From: Actinomycetes bacterium
GTDB taxonomy: Bacteria > Actinomycetota > Actinomycetes > Propionibacteriales > Propionibacteriaceae
Assembly (NCBI GenBank): GCA_023460935.1
Contig: JAEWOI010000017.1
Location: 19,042-83,041, forward strand
Direction of reading: 5' to 3'
Length of the DNA: 64,000 nucleotides
Shown here: positions 53,692 to 62,595 of the stretch, piece after piece
Layout of the letters: each line of letters opens with the position of its first letter
Numbering within the stretch: position 1 is the first letter of the stretch
Translations under genes and position numbers: made by a program
The notes under the pieces: model-generated
Databases searched by the model: none
What the model saw: only the letters and a program-made list of their open reading frames with translations
What the model was told of the DNA's origin: nothing

Positions 53692-56600
53692 GTGCTGACC
53701 ACCACGACACCGGGCGCCGCGCTCCCGCAGCTGAGCGCTGAGCAGGCCGCGGTGCTCGACGGCTGGGGTGGCCCGGTGCTGGTGCTGGGCGGGCCGGGGA
53801 CGGGCAAGACCACCCTGGTGGCCCACGCCGCCGTGGCCGCAGCCGGGCAGGGGCACCAGCCCCTGGTGCTGGCTGCCTCGCGGACGGCGGCCAGCCAGTT
53901 GCGCAACCAGATCACCGCGGCCCTGGGCGAGGGTGCCTGGCAACCCGCCGTGACCACCGTCCACGCCCTGTGCCGCACGCTGTGGCAGCGGTTCGCCGGC
54001 CGGCCGGGCCTGCGGCTGCTCGCTGCTCCCGAGCAGGAGTTCCGCGTGCGGGAGCTGCTCTCCGGCTCCGGCGCCTCGGCCTGGCCGCACCACCTGGGGG
54101 CTGCCGTCGGCACCCGCGGCTTCGCAGCCCAGGTGCGCACGGCGATCGCACGCACCCGGCAGCTCGGGCTGGAGCCGGAGGACCTGGTGGCCTTCGGGCA
54201 GGAGGCGGGCCGGCCGGAGTGGGTCGCGCTGGGCCACTTCTTCTCCGAGTACCTCGACGTGCTGGACGCCGAGGGCGTCCTCGACTACGCAGAACTCGTC
54301 CACCGGGTGCGGCTGCTGCTCACCGAGCCGGAAGTGCTGGCGGGGGTGGCCGCAGAACTCGGCCCGGTCCTGGTGGACGACTACGCGGAGCTGGACCCGG
54401 CCCAGATCGGGTTGCTGGCCACGCTCTCCGCCGGCCGCCCGGTGCTGGCCACCGCCGACCCCGACAGCGTCAGCTCGACGTTCCGGGGGGCGCATCCGCG
54501 GGCGGTGGCCGACTTCGCCCGGCTGTTCGAGCGGCCGGACGCGCCCGCGCGCACGGTCGTGCTGGGCCGGGGCCACCGGCACACCCCGGGCATCGCGGCC
54601 GCGCTGGCCGGCGTCCGCTCCCGCCTGCCGCGTCCTGCCGGGGTCGAGCCGCCCCCCGCGCCGCCGGAGGTTCCGGTGGGGGCGGAGGTGCTGGTGCTCA
54701 CCTGCGCGGGGGATGCCGAGCAGGCGGCAGCGATCGCTGCCGAGCTGCACCGCGCCCGCCTTGGCGACGGGCTCGACTTCGGCGACATGGCGGTGCTGGT
54801 GCGCTCGGGCCGGCGCCAGCTCGGGCCGATCATGCGGGCCCTGATCGCAGCCGGAGTGCCGGTTGAGGTGGCGGGCGACGAGATTCCGCTGGCGCAGTCC
54901 CCTGCGGTGCGGCCGCTGCTGCTGGCGCTCGCGGTGACGGCTGCCGGCCGGGTCGAACCGGATGAGGCGGTCCGCCTGCTGTCCTCCCCGCTGGGCGGGT
55001 TCGACGCGCTGGGGCTGCGCCGCCTCGCCCGGCAGTGGCGGGCCGCGCACCCGGCAGCAGCGCCGGTGGCACTGGCCGAGCAGCTGGCCGCAGCCGTGAA
55101 CGAGCCCGACTGGCTGGCCGCAGCCGAACCCACCCCGGTGGTGGCCAGGCTCGGCCGGCTGCTCGAGGTGCTGCGGCTGGCCGAACGGAAGCTGGCAGCG
55201 GGGGAGCCGGTGGACGTGGTGGCCTGGGCGCTGTGGCAGGGCACCGGCTGGCCGGGCCAGCTCAGCAGCGAGGCCGCGGCCGGAGGTGCCCTCGGCAGCC
55301 GGGCGGACGCCGACCTCGACGCGGTCTGCGCCTTCTTCGAGACCGCGGCCGAGGCCGACCGCAGGGGCGGGGTCGCCGGGGTGCGGGCCTTCCTCGCCGA
55401 GCTGGCTGCCCAGCAGATCCCCGCCGACCGGGAACGCGAGTCCCGGCTGCGTCGCCGCGGGGTGCAGGTGCTCACCGCGCACCGGGCGCGTGGCAGGGAG
55501 TGGGGCCTGGTGGTCGTGGCCGGGGTCCAGGAGGGTGCCTGGCCGGTGGGCAGGCGGGTGAGCACCGTGCTCGATGCCGCTGCGCTCACCTCTTCCGGCC
55601 TGGGCGGGGTGACCGACCACCGCGACCTGCTGGCCGCGGAGCGGCGGCTGTTCCACCTCGCCTGCTCCAGGGCGCGGCTTCGCCTGGTCGTCACTGCTGC
55701 TGCGGGCACGGAGGGGGAGGCGGACACCCCGTCCCGCTTCCTGCAGGAGCTCGGCGCGCCCGTCCGGACACCCGAACGCGACCCGGCACCGCTGACGCTG
55801 CCCGCGCTGGCGGCGCGGCTGCGCCGGCACGCCGCCGATCCGGCGGTGCCAGCCGAGGTCAGGGCCGCAGCGGCCGTCGAGCTGGCGCGCCTGGCCGACG
55901 CCACCGACGAGGCCGGGCACCAACTGGTGCCTGCCGCGGACCCGGCGAACTGGTGGGGGGTGCGTGAGCTGAGCAGCCGGCCCGAGCCGTTGCCGGCCGG
56001 CGGCACGGTGCGGCTCAGCCCGAGCCAGGTCACCAGCGTGCTCACCTGCCCGCGGCGCTACTTCCTGGCCAGGGAGGCCAGGGGAGAGGGCGAGCCCGGG
56101 CTGGCCGCTTCCCTCGGCTCGCTGATCCACCAGCTCGTCCAGGACGCGGTCACCGAGGGGTGGGGGCTGGCCCAGCTCGGCGAGCAGCTCGACCAGGTCT
56201 GGCACCGGTTGCGTTTCGAGGCCGCATGGCTGTCGGCCACCGAACGGGTCGAGGTGGAGCTCGGCCTCGCACGGTTCCTGGCTTGGCGTGAGGCGCGGCC
56301 GGCCCAGCTGCTCGGGGTGGAGGTGCCGTTCAGCCTCGAGCTCGCGGTGGCCGGGCTGACCGTGGTGCTGGACGGCAAGGTCGACTGGCTGGAGCTCACG
56401 TCCAGGGGTCCGCGGGTGGTCGACTTCAAGACCTCCCGAACGGCGCCGACCCGGGCGGCCGTCGCCGGCATGGACCAGCTGGGCATCTACCAGCTGGCAG
56501 TGTCGGCCGGCTGCTTCGAGGCCTATGCCCCCGGTGCGCTCGAACCGGACGGGGCCGCGGCGGTCTACCTGCGGCTGGCCGACAAGCCGGAGGAGTTCCC

Positions 56601-56817
56601 GCGCGAGTTCGCGCAGGCCCCGCTGGGCTCGAGCCCCCACCTGGGCACCGACCCGGCGGAGCAGGACCACCCGACCTGGGTGCACCACAGGGTGGCGACC
56701 GCGGCCGGGGTCCTCGCCGAGGGCAGCTACCCGGCCACGCCGGGCGCGCACTGCCGCACCTGCGTCTTCGCCGACAGTTGCCCGGCCTCCGGGCGGGGCG
56801 GGCAGGTGCTGCGATGA
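53692..56817 (+). CDS. adnA: AdnA-like subunit of the AdnAB helicase-nuclease
   Basis: A 1041-residue protein of the AdnA type: N-terminal UvrD-like motor, C-terminal RecB-type nuclease. Walker A is intact (GGPGTGKT, residues 33-40). Motif II is D229-D230-Y-A-E, not the DEYQD of an active helicase, as expected of the weak motor subunit. The nuclease shows DGKVDW, VVDFKT and QLGIYQLA, and four cysteines (C786, C1021, C1024, C1030) placed as in iron-sulfur nucleases. AdnAB resects double-strand breaks for homologous recombination. The start is probably GTG at 53692, although no clear ribosome-binding site is seen and the frame is open far upstream, antisense to telA. Confidence 0.9.
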   Translation: MLTTTTPGAALPQLSAEQAAVLDGWGGPVLVLGGPGTGKTTLVAHAAVAAAGQGHQPLVLAASRTAASQLRNQITAALGEGAWQPAVTTVHALCRTLWQRFAGRPGLRLLAAPEQEFRVRELLSGSGASAWPHHLGAAVGTRGFAAQVRTAIARTRQLGLEPEDLVAFGQEAGRPEWVALGHFFSEYLDVLDAEGVLDYAELVHRVRLLLTEPEVLAGVAAELGPVLVDDYAELDPAQIGLLATLSAGRPVLATADPDSVSSTFRGAHPRAVADFARLFERPDAPARTVVLGRGHRHTPGIAAALAGVRSRLPRPAGVEPPPAPPEVPVGAEVLVLTCAGDAEQAAAIAAELHRARLGDGLDFGDMAVLVRSGRRQLGPIMRALIAAGVPVEVAGDEIPLAQSPAVRPLLLALAVTAAGRVEPDEAVRLLSSPLGGFDALGLRRLARQWRAAHPAAAPVALAEQLAAAVNEPDWLAAAEPTPVVARLGRLLEVLRLAERKLAAGEPVDVVAWALWQGTGWPGQLSSEAAAGGALGSRADADLDAVCAFFETAAEADRRGGVAGVRAFLAELAAQQIPADRERESRLRRRGVQVLTAHRARGREWGLVVVAGVQEGAWPVGRRVSTVLDAAALTSSGLGGVTDHRDLLAAERRLFHLACSRARLRLVVTAAAGTEGEADTPSRFLQELGAPVRTPERDPAPLTLPALAARLRRHAADPAVPAEVRAAAAVELARLADATDEAGHQLVPAADPANWWGVRELSSRPEPLPAGGTVRLSPSQVTSVLTCPRRYFLAREARGEGEPGLAASLGSLIHQLVQDAVTEGWGLAQLGEQLDQVWHRLRFEAAWLSATERVEVELGLARFLAWREARPAQLLGVEVPFSLELAVAGLTVVLDGKVDWLELTSRGPRVVDFKTSRTAPTRAAVAGMDQLGIYQLAVSAGCFEAYAPGALEPDGAAAVYLRLADKPEEFPREFAQAPLGSSPHLGTDPAEQDHPTWVHHRVATAAGVLAEGSYPATPGAHCRTCVFADSCPASGRGGQVLR

Positions 56818-59800
56818 GGCTGACCGATCCGGCGCAGCTCAGCGAGGCGCTGGGCATCGACTTCTCCGACCAGCAGCTGGCCGCGATCACCGCGCCGCTG
56901 GAACCCGCGGTGATCATCGCCGGCGCCGGCTCGGGCAAGACCACGGTGATGGCTGCGCGGGTTGTTTGGCTGGTCGGGTCGGGGCAGGTGCTGCCGGAGC
57001 AGGTGCTGGGCCTCACCTTCACCCGCAAGGCCGCCGCCGAGCTGGGAGGCCGGGTGCGGCGGGCGCTGCGGCAGGCCGGTGTGCTCGCAGCCGACGCGGA
57101 GGCCGGCGAGGAGCTGATCCTCACCTACGACGCGTTCGCGGGCCGGCTCGTCGCAGAGCACGGGCTGATGCTGGGCATCGAGGGCGACGCCCGGATGATC
57201 ACCGGGGCGGCCCGGTTCCGCCTCGCCGCGCGGGTGGTCAACGACACCCCCGGCCTCACCCACCTGTCCCGGCTGCGGCCGTCCTCGGTGACCCAGCGGC
57301 TGCTGGAGCTGTCCGGCGAGCTGCGTTCGCACCTGGTGGACCCGCTCGACCTGGCCGACCAGGCTGAGGCGTTCGACGCAGCCCTGCAGGCCGCACCGCG
57401 CAACCCGCGCGGCCAGGTCTACGCCGCCCTCCAGAACGCGCGCGCCGCCGCGGCGGAGCGGCTGGAGCTGGCCACCCTCGTGGTGCGCTACGAGCAGCTG
57501 AAGGCCGAGCTCGGCTATGTCGAGTTCGCCGACCAGATGGCGGCGGCAGCGCGGCTGGCCACGGAGGTGCCGGCCGTGCCGGAGGCATTGCGCCGGGAGT
57601 TCCGGGTGGTGCTGCTGGACGAGTATCAGGACACCTCTGCCGCGCAGGCGACTCTGTTGCGGGGCCTCTTCTCCGGCAGCGAAGCTGCCTCCGGCCGGGG
57701 GCACCCGGTGACCGCCGTCGGCGACCCCTGCCAGGCGATCTACGGCTGGCGAGGTGCCGCCGCGAGCAACATCCTCGACTTCGCAGCCCACTTCCCGACC
57801 GCGGCGGGCACGCCGGCCACCAGCTACGCGCTGACCGTCAACCGGCGCAGCGGGCAGGCCGTGCTCGATGCCGCCAACCGGCTGGCCGGTCCCGTCCGCG
57901 CGGAGCCGGCGCTGGCAGCGCACGGCCTCGACCTCGACCTGGTGGCACCTCCCGGGACGCCGGCCGGGCGGGTGGAGGCCGCGGCCTACGCGACCTGGCC
58001 GGAGGAGGTGGCGGCGATCGCCGACCGGGTGGCGGCCGAACACGCCACCGGGGCTGTGGGGAAGTGGTCGCAGGTCGCCGTGCTCGCCAGGCGCAACAGC
58101 CAGGTCGCCGACGTCTACGCTGCCCTGGCCGCACGCGACATCCCGGCAGAGATCGTGGGGCTGGGCGGGTTGCTGGAGCTTCCTGCCGTCGCCGACGTCG
58201 TGGCCACGCTCACCCTGCTCGAGGACGCCACCGCGAACCACGCAGCGATCCGGCTGCTCACTTCGCCGCGCTGGGCGATCGGCATTCCCGACCTGGCCCT
58301 GCTCGGCCGGAGGGCGAGGGAGCTGGCCCTGGCCAGACCGGTGCCCGCCGGGGCGGGTGAGCCGACGGCCGCCGGCGGCACGGCCAGGAGCCTGGTGGGG
58401 GGCGACCCGGCCACGGTGCCGAGCCTGCTGGAGGCGCTGGCTGATCCCGGCCAGCTCGCCTACCGCTCCGACGCGAGGCAGCGCTTCGCCCGGCTGGCCG
58501 GGGAGCTTGCGCAGTTGCGTCGCCACGCCGGTGACTCCGTGCCGGAGCTCGTCCAGCGGGTGATCGCAGTGCTGGGGCTCGCTGTGGAACTCGAGGCCGT
58601 GGACGCGGGCGGCAGCGCCCCGCTCGCCACCTTCGTGCAGGCTGTTGCCGCCTACACCGACGTCGACTCCGACGCATCGCTCGCCGGCCTGCTGGCCTAC
58701 CTCGAGGCCGAACGCGAGTACGGCACCGGCCTGGAGCAGGCCGTGGTGTCGGCAGCGGATTCGGTGAAGGTGCTCACCGTCCACAAGGCCAAGGGGCTGG
58801 AGTGGGACGTGGTGCTGGTTCCGGGGCTGGCCGCCGACGTGTTCCCGACCGACCGGGTCACCGGCAACTGGCTGCGGAACTCCGCCACCCTGCCCTACCC
58901 GTTGCGGGGCGACGCGGCCGCGCTGCCGCAGCTGGCTCGGGTGGACAACGCCGAGGTGACCGGCTTCGCAGCAGCGCTCACCGAGCAACAGCGCCGGGGC
59001 GAGGACCGGCTGGCCTACGTCGCCGTCACCCGGGCCCGGCGCCTGCTGGTGGCCAGCACCCACACCTGGGCGGCCGGGCTGGCGAGGCCCCGGCAGCCGT
59101 CCGACTACTTCGCGGTGCTCGCCGAGATGGCCCAGCGGGTGGTGTTGCCGCCGGAGGTGCCGGCGGAGAACCCGCTGCTGGGGCTGGCTGCAGAGAGCGG
59201 GTGGCCGGCGGTGGGTGACACCGAGGGTTGGGCGGTGCGCCGGGAAGCCGCAGAGCTGGTGCGCAGGGCTCGTGCGGCCCGGCTGGCCGGCGGCAGCTAC
59301 CCGGAGGCGCCGGTGTCCAGCCTGGACGAGCTCGCCCTGGTGGAGTCGTGGCGCCTGCGCGCGGACGAGCTGCTGGCGGCGGAGCAGCAGGCCGCCCGGC
59401 AGCGGAACTCCGCCCGCCTGCCCGACTACCTCTCGGTGACCGGGGTGGGGCGCCTGGTGCGCGACCCCGACGGCTTCGCAGCCCAGTTGCGCCGCCCGAT
59501 GCCGCGGCTGGTCAGCGAGGCGCAGCGGTGGGGGATCGGCTTCCACCAGTGGCTGGAACACCGGTTCCGCGGACAGGCGCCGCTGCTCGACGGCGATGAC
59601 GGGGTTGAGGTGGCCGGGGCGGACTTCGAGGACCTGCGGGCCGGGTTCGAGGCCGGCCCCTACGGCTCGGCCGTCCCACTGGCAGTGGAGGCGCCGTTCA
59701 CGCTCGTGCTCGCCGGGCGCCTGGTCCGCGGCCGGATCGATGCGGTCTTCGCCGGGCCGGACGGACGCCTGCAGGTCGTGGACTGGAAGACCGGCGACGC

Positions 59801-59999
59801 CAGGCGTGCCGACCCGCTGCAGCTGGCGTGCTACCGGCTGGCGTGGGCCGAGCTGCACGGCCTGGCGCCAGAACAGGTGGATGCCGTGTTCTACGACCTC
59901 CGCTCCGGGGAGGTGGTGCGGCCACAGCAGCTGCCCGGAAGGGCCGGACTGGAAGCCCTGCTGGCCGCTGTTCCAGCCTCGGTTAGCCTGTCGAGGTGA
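56814..59999 (+). CDS. adnB: AdnB-like subunit of the AdnAB helicase-nuclease
   Basis: A 1061-residue partner of AdnA and the main motor. Its UvrD-type helicase motifs are all canonical: Q motif with FSDQQLAAI, I GAGSGKTT, Ia TFTRKAAAEL, II LLDEYQDTS, III GDPCQAIYGWRG, IV and V VLTVHKAKGLEWDVV, VI YVAVTRAR. The C-terminal RecB-type nuclease has GRIDAVF, VVDWKTG and DPLQLACYRLAW. The ATG at 56814 overlaps the adnA stop as ATGA, which fits the equimolar complex. The nudC start overlaps its stop in the same way. Confidence 0.95.
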   Translation: MRLTDPAQLSEALGIDFSDQQLAAITAPLEPAVIIAGAGSGKTTVMAARVVWLVGSGQVLPEQVLGLTFTRKAAAELGGRVRRALRQAGVLAADAEAGEELILTYDAFAGRLVAEHGLMLGIEGDARMITGAARFRLAARVVNDTPGLTHLSRLRPSSVTQRLLELSGELRSHLVDPLDLADQAEAFDAALQAAPRNPRGQVYAALQNARAAAAERLELATLVVRYEQLKAELGYVEFADQMAAAARLATEVPAVPEALRREFRVVLLDEYQDTSAAQATLLRGLFSGSEAASGRGHPVTAVGDPCQAIYGWRGAAASNILDFAAHFPTAAGTPATSYALTVNRRSGQAVLDAANRLAGPVRAEPALAAHGLDLDLVAPPGTPAGRVEAAAYATWPEEVAAIADRVAAEHATGAVGKWSQVAVLARRNSQVADVYAALAARDIPAEIVGLGGLLELPAVADVVATLTLLEDATANHAAIRLLTSPRWAIGIPDLALLGRRARELALARPVPAGAGEPTAAGGTARSLVGGDPATVPSLLEALADPGQLAYRSDARQRFARLAGELAQLRRHAGDSVPELVQRVIAVLGLAVELEAVDAGGSAPLATFVQAVAAYTDVDSDASLAGLLAYLEAEREYGTGLEQAVVSAADSVKVLTVHKAKGLEWDVVLVPGLAADVFPTDRVTGNWLRNSATLPYPLRGDAAALPQLARVDNAEVTGFAAALTEQQRRGEDRLAYVAVTRARRLLVASTHTWAAGLARPRQPSDYFAVLAEMAQRVVLPPEVPAENPLLGLAAESGWPAVGDTEGWAVRREAAELVRRARAARLAGGSYPEAPVSSLDELALVESWRLRADELLAAEQQAARQRNSARLPDYLSVTGVGRLVRDPDGFAAQLRRPMPRLVSEAQRWGIGFHQWLEHRFRGQAPLLDGDDGVEVAGADFEDLRAGFEAGPYGSAVPLAVEAPFTLVLAGRLVRGRIDAVFAGPDGRLQVVDWKTGDARRADPLQLACYRLAWAELHGLAPEQVDAVFYDLRSGEVVRPQQLPGRAGLEALLAAVPASVSLSR

Positions 60000-60853
60000 G
60001 CGACTGGTTGAACCTGCGGCTGCTCGACTACGCGGCAGCGTTGCGTGCCGATCCCGAGCTCGTCCGCGCGGCCTGGGCAGACCCGCAGGCCGTTCTGCTC
60101 GGCGTCGGCGACGCTGCGGTGGGCGTCGCGGAGGACGGGACGCTGGAGCTGTCGCCGACCTCGGGGACGTACGACCCGGAGCTGCACCACCTGCTCGGAC
60201 TGGTCGAGGGCCGGCCGTGGTTCGCTACCCGCCGCGCCGGGGATGAGCTGCCCTCGCTGCGGGAGGTCATGGACGGCCTGGCCACGGTGCAGCTGCAGGC
60301 TGCCTTCACCGCAGTCGGGCTGTCCGGCTGGCACGCCGGCGCCAGGTTCTGTCCCGAGTGCGGCTCCCGGACGACGGTCGCGGCCGCGGGCCAGGCCAGG
60401 CGGTGCACCGGCTGCGGCCGGGAGCTTTACCCCCGCACCGACCCGGCGGTGATCGTTGCGATCGTGGACTCCGCCGACCGGCTGCTGCTCGGCCGGCAAC
60501 CCAAGTGGGCGCCCGGGCGACACTCGGTGTTCGCCGGCTTCGTCGAGGTGGGGGAGTCGCTGGAGCAGGCGGTCCACCGGGAGGTCGCTGAGGAGGTGGG
60601 GCTCGAACTGTCCGACGTCACCTACCTCGGCTCGCAGCCCTGGCCGTTCCCCCGGTCGCTGATGGTCGGCTTCGCCGCCCGTGCGAGGAGCGCCGAGCTG
60701 ACCATCGCAGCGACCGAGATCGAGTCCGCCCGCTGGTTCAGCAGGGACGGGTTGCGCAGCGAGGTGGCCGGCGGCGTGGTCTCGCTGCCGCCGCGCACCT
60801 CGATCGCGCGCCGGATGATCGAGGACTGGCTCGCTGGCACGCTGCGCCCCTGA
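59996..60853 (+). CDS. nudC: NADH pyrophosphatase NudC
   Basis: A 285-residue Nudix hydrolase. The zinc ribbon has C119, C122, C137 and C140. The Nudix box starts near 181 (GFVEVGESLEQAVHREVAEE). The SQPWPFPRSLM motif that follows is the hallmark of the NADH-specific NudC branch. It splits NADH into NMNH and AMP and can remove NAD caps from RNA. GTG at 59996 overlaps the adnB stop (GTGA). Together with adnAB it matches the mycobacterial Rv3202c-Rv3201c-Rv3199c block. The palindromic repeats after its stop probably terminate the transcript. Confidence 0.95.
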   Translation: MSDWLNLRLLDYAAALRADPELVRAAWADPQAVLLGVGDAAVGVAEDGTLELSPTSGTYDPELHHLLGLVEGRPWFATRRAGDELPSLREVMDGLATVQLQAAFTAVGLSGWHAGARFCPECGSRTTVAAAGQARRCTGCGRELYPRTDPAVIVAIVDSADRLLLGRQPKWAPGRHSVFAGFVEVGESLEQAVHREVAEEVGLELSDVTYLGSQPWPFPRSLMVGFAARARSAELTIAATEIESARWFSRDGLRSEVAGGVVSLPPRTSIARRMIEDWLAGTLRP

Positions 60854-60867
60854 CCTGGCCTGGCGCA

Positions 60868-60926
60868 CCGGGGACGGTTCCTCGCGTGCCGGGGACGGTT
60901 CCTGGCTGACCAGGAACCGTCCCCGG
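60868..60926. repeat. REP-like palindrome cluster, copy 2
   Basis: GGGGACGGTTCCT occurs at 60870-60882 and again in CCGGGGACGGTTCCTGG (60889-60905). After a 4-base loop, the exact reverse complement follows at 60910-60926. The 17-base stem is perfect. It separates the convergent nudC and hypothetical gene and would also serve as a two-way terminator. The same core is found at 41773-41805. Confidence 0.82.
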
Positions 60927-60947
60927 TGAGCCGGTGCCCCCGATCAG

Positions 60948-61406
60948 TCAGGCGATGCGCATCGCCGGGGCGGGGGAGAACCCGGCTTCGGGCGGATCGG
61001 TGCGGGCCAGCGACTCGGTGTAGCTGGCGGCAACGTGCAGGGCCTGGAGGTCCTTGGCCGGAATCCGGCACTCCAGCGCGGTGCCCGCGTCGAGGGTGAG
61101 CCCGCAGCCCAGTTCGTGGGCCAGGCCGAGGACGGCGGCGCCCGAGAACTCGGCGTAGCGCAGCTGGCGCTGCACCACCCGGCCGACGTTCAGGATCAGG
61201 GAGTCCGGCTCGGTGAACACCTGCAGCCAGCGCCGGCTGGCGCTCTCACCGGTGAGCAGCGGGACGCTTCCGTCCGGCCCCGCAAGGCTCAGCGCGTAGA
61301 GCCGTGCCGGTCCCATGGCGGCCCCCAACTGGTAGCGGGTGGCCTGGGTCCAGCCGCAGCCGGCGATCGCTGCCAGCGCCGCCCGGACCGTAGTGATGGT
61401 CGTCAT
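60948..61406 (-). CDS. Hypothetical protein
   Basis: A 152-residue cytosolic protein that I do not recognise. It starts MTTITTVRAALAAIAGCGWTQ, has a strand-rich middle (YALSLAGPDGSVPLL, QVFTEPDSLILNVGRVV) and a helical stretch near the end (LQALHVAASYTESLAR). The ATG at 61406 follows GGGGGGAT; a longer frame continues upstream to 61529 but runs through the repeat region. It lies downstream of the LacI gene on the same strand, 119 bases on, and could be a target of that regulator. Confidence 0.55.
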   Translation of the reverse strand: MTTITTVRAALAAIAGCGWTQATRYQLGAAMGPARLYALSLAGPDGSVPLLTGESASRRWLQVFTEPDSLILNVGRVVQRQLRYAEFSGAAVLGLAHELGCGLTLDAGTALECRIPAKDLQALHVAASYTESLARTDPPEAGFSPAPAMRIA

Positions 61407-61447
61407 CGATCCCCCCGGTTCCGCGGCCACGGCTCGTCGATGAGGTG

Positions 61448-61473
61448 GCGCATTGTCGACGCGCATTGTCGAC
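61448..61473. repeat. Two tandem 13-base repeats upstream of the hypothetical gene
   Basis: GCGCATTGTCGAC occurs twice without a gap (61448-61460 and 61461-61473), followed by a partial third match (GCGCGTCGA). An AAGCGTTT element (61514-61521), matching the AAnCGnTT core of LacI-type operators, lies 41 bases further on. Both lie in the 119-base gap ahead of the minus-strand hypothetical gene. No LexA-type box was found. Confidence 0.55.
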
Positions 61474-61525
61474 GCGCGTCGATCCGATGTTGGCACGGGC
61501 CGGGTCACGACGCAAGCGTTTAGGC

Positions 61526-62539
61526 TCAACTAAGGCGGCGGACGCTGCCCCGGTCGATCAGGGGGGCGTCGAACAGCAGCTCCCGGTTGGCTTCGGGACG
61601 GCCCTCGACGCTGGCAACGAGGATGCGCACCGCTGCCTCGGTGAGCTCGGCGACCTTGGGGGTGACGCTGGAGACCGGCGGGTTCAGCTCGCCGGCGTCC
61701 TCGCCCATCCCGATCGACAGCACCGAGACGTCGGCCGGGATGGACCGGCCGTCCAGCTCGGCGGCGTGGACGAAGCCGATGGTGGCCGGGTCGTTGAAGA
61801 GCACCACCGCGGTGGTGTCGGGAGCTGCGCTGCGGAAGTGCCGGTAGGCCTCGCGCCCGGAGCCGTAAGCCCGCGGCCCGCTCCACGTGCGCAGGTCGAC
61901 GCCGTAGCGCGGGGCGATCCGCTCCAGCTCGGTCACCGTCCGGACGGTCGGACCGTGCCCCCCGCGGCCAGGGGTGAACGGGGCGCCGCCGACGAACAGC
62001 ACCCTGCGGTGCCCGCGGTCCACGACGTGCTCCAGCGCTGTGCGGGCGGCACTCTCGAAGTCGGTGTCGACGTGGGCCAGTCCGGCGGGGTTGGCGTTCC
62101 GCCCGAGCAGCACGAACCGGACGCCCCGCTCGGTGAGCAACCGGATGCGCGGGTCGTCGCCGACGACCTCCATCAACACCACCCCGTCCACCAGGCTCTG
62201 GGAGATGAACTCCTGCAGCGGCTGGAGGTCCTCGGTGGAGTTGGTCCACAGCAGCAGCTGGAAGCCGTGCTTGCGGGCGGCCGCCGCCGCGGTCAGGAAG
62301 TAGCGCACCTCCATCGGCGACATGCCCTCCTCGCGAAGCGGGTAGTGCAGGGCGAGGAAGCCCTTCGTGGCCCCGGCAAGCCCACGTGCGAAGGCGTTGG
62401 GGGTGTAGTCGAGGTCACGCATCGCCGCGAACACCCGGGCCCTGGTGGCCTCGGAGATCGCCCGCCGGCCGCTGATCGCGTAGGAGACCGTGCTCGCGGA
62501 AACGCCTGCCGCGCGTGCCACGTCGTCTCTGGTAGCCAC
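61526..62539 (-). CDS. LacI family transcriptional regulator
   Basis: A 337-residue regulator. The N-terminal helix-turn-helix is complete (RDDVARAAGVSASTVSYAISGRRAISEATRARV), followed by the hinge helix (NAFARGLA) and a periplasmic-binding-type effector domain (about 60-335) with DGVVLMEVV, FVLLGRN and VSVLSIGMGED. Such proteins usually sense a sugar and repress uptake or catabolic genes. No sugar transporter or sugar enzyme is adjacent, so it is an orphan here. The GTG at 62539 follows AGGAGAGG. Confidence 0.92.
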   Translation of the reverse strand: MATRDDVARAAGVSASTVSYAISGRRAISEATRARVFAAMRDLDYTPNAFARGLAGATKGFLALHYPLREEGMSPMEVRYFLTAAAAARKHGFQLLLWTNSTEDLQPLQEFISQSLVDGVVLMEVVGDDPRIRLLTERGVRFVLLGRNANPAGLAHVDTDFESAARTALEHVVDRGHRRVLFVGGAPFTPGRGGHGPTVRTVTELERIAPRYGVDLRTWSGPRAYGSGREAYRHFRSAAPDTTAVVLFNDPATIGFVHAAELDGRSIPADVSVLSIGMGEDAGELNPPVSSVTPKVAELTEAAVRILVASVEGRPEANRELLFDAPLIDRGSVRRLS

Positions 62540-62595
62540 AGCACACCTCTCCTGCGAACCGTCCGGGCCGGGCCAAGCCTATCTGGGCCGGCCGG

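Noticed and set aside
61440..61500. LexA/SOS box near the tandem repeats
   Set aside because: The GTCGACGCGC patterns look palindromic, but no TCGAAC-n4-GTTCGA arrangement is present.
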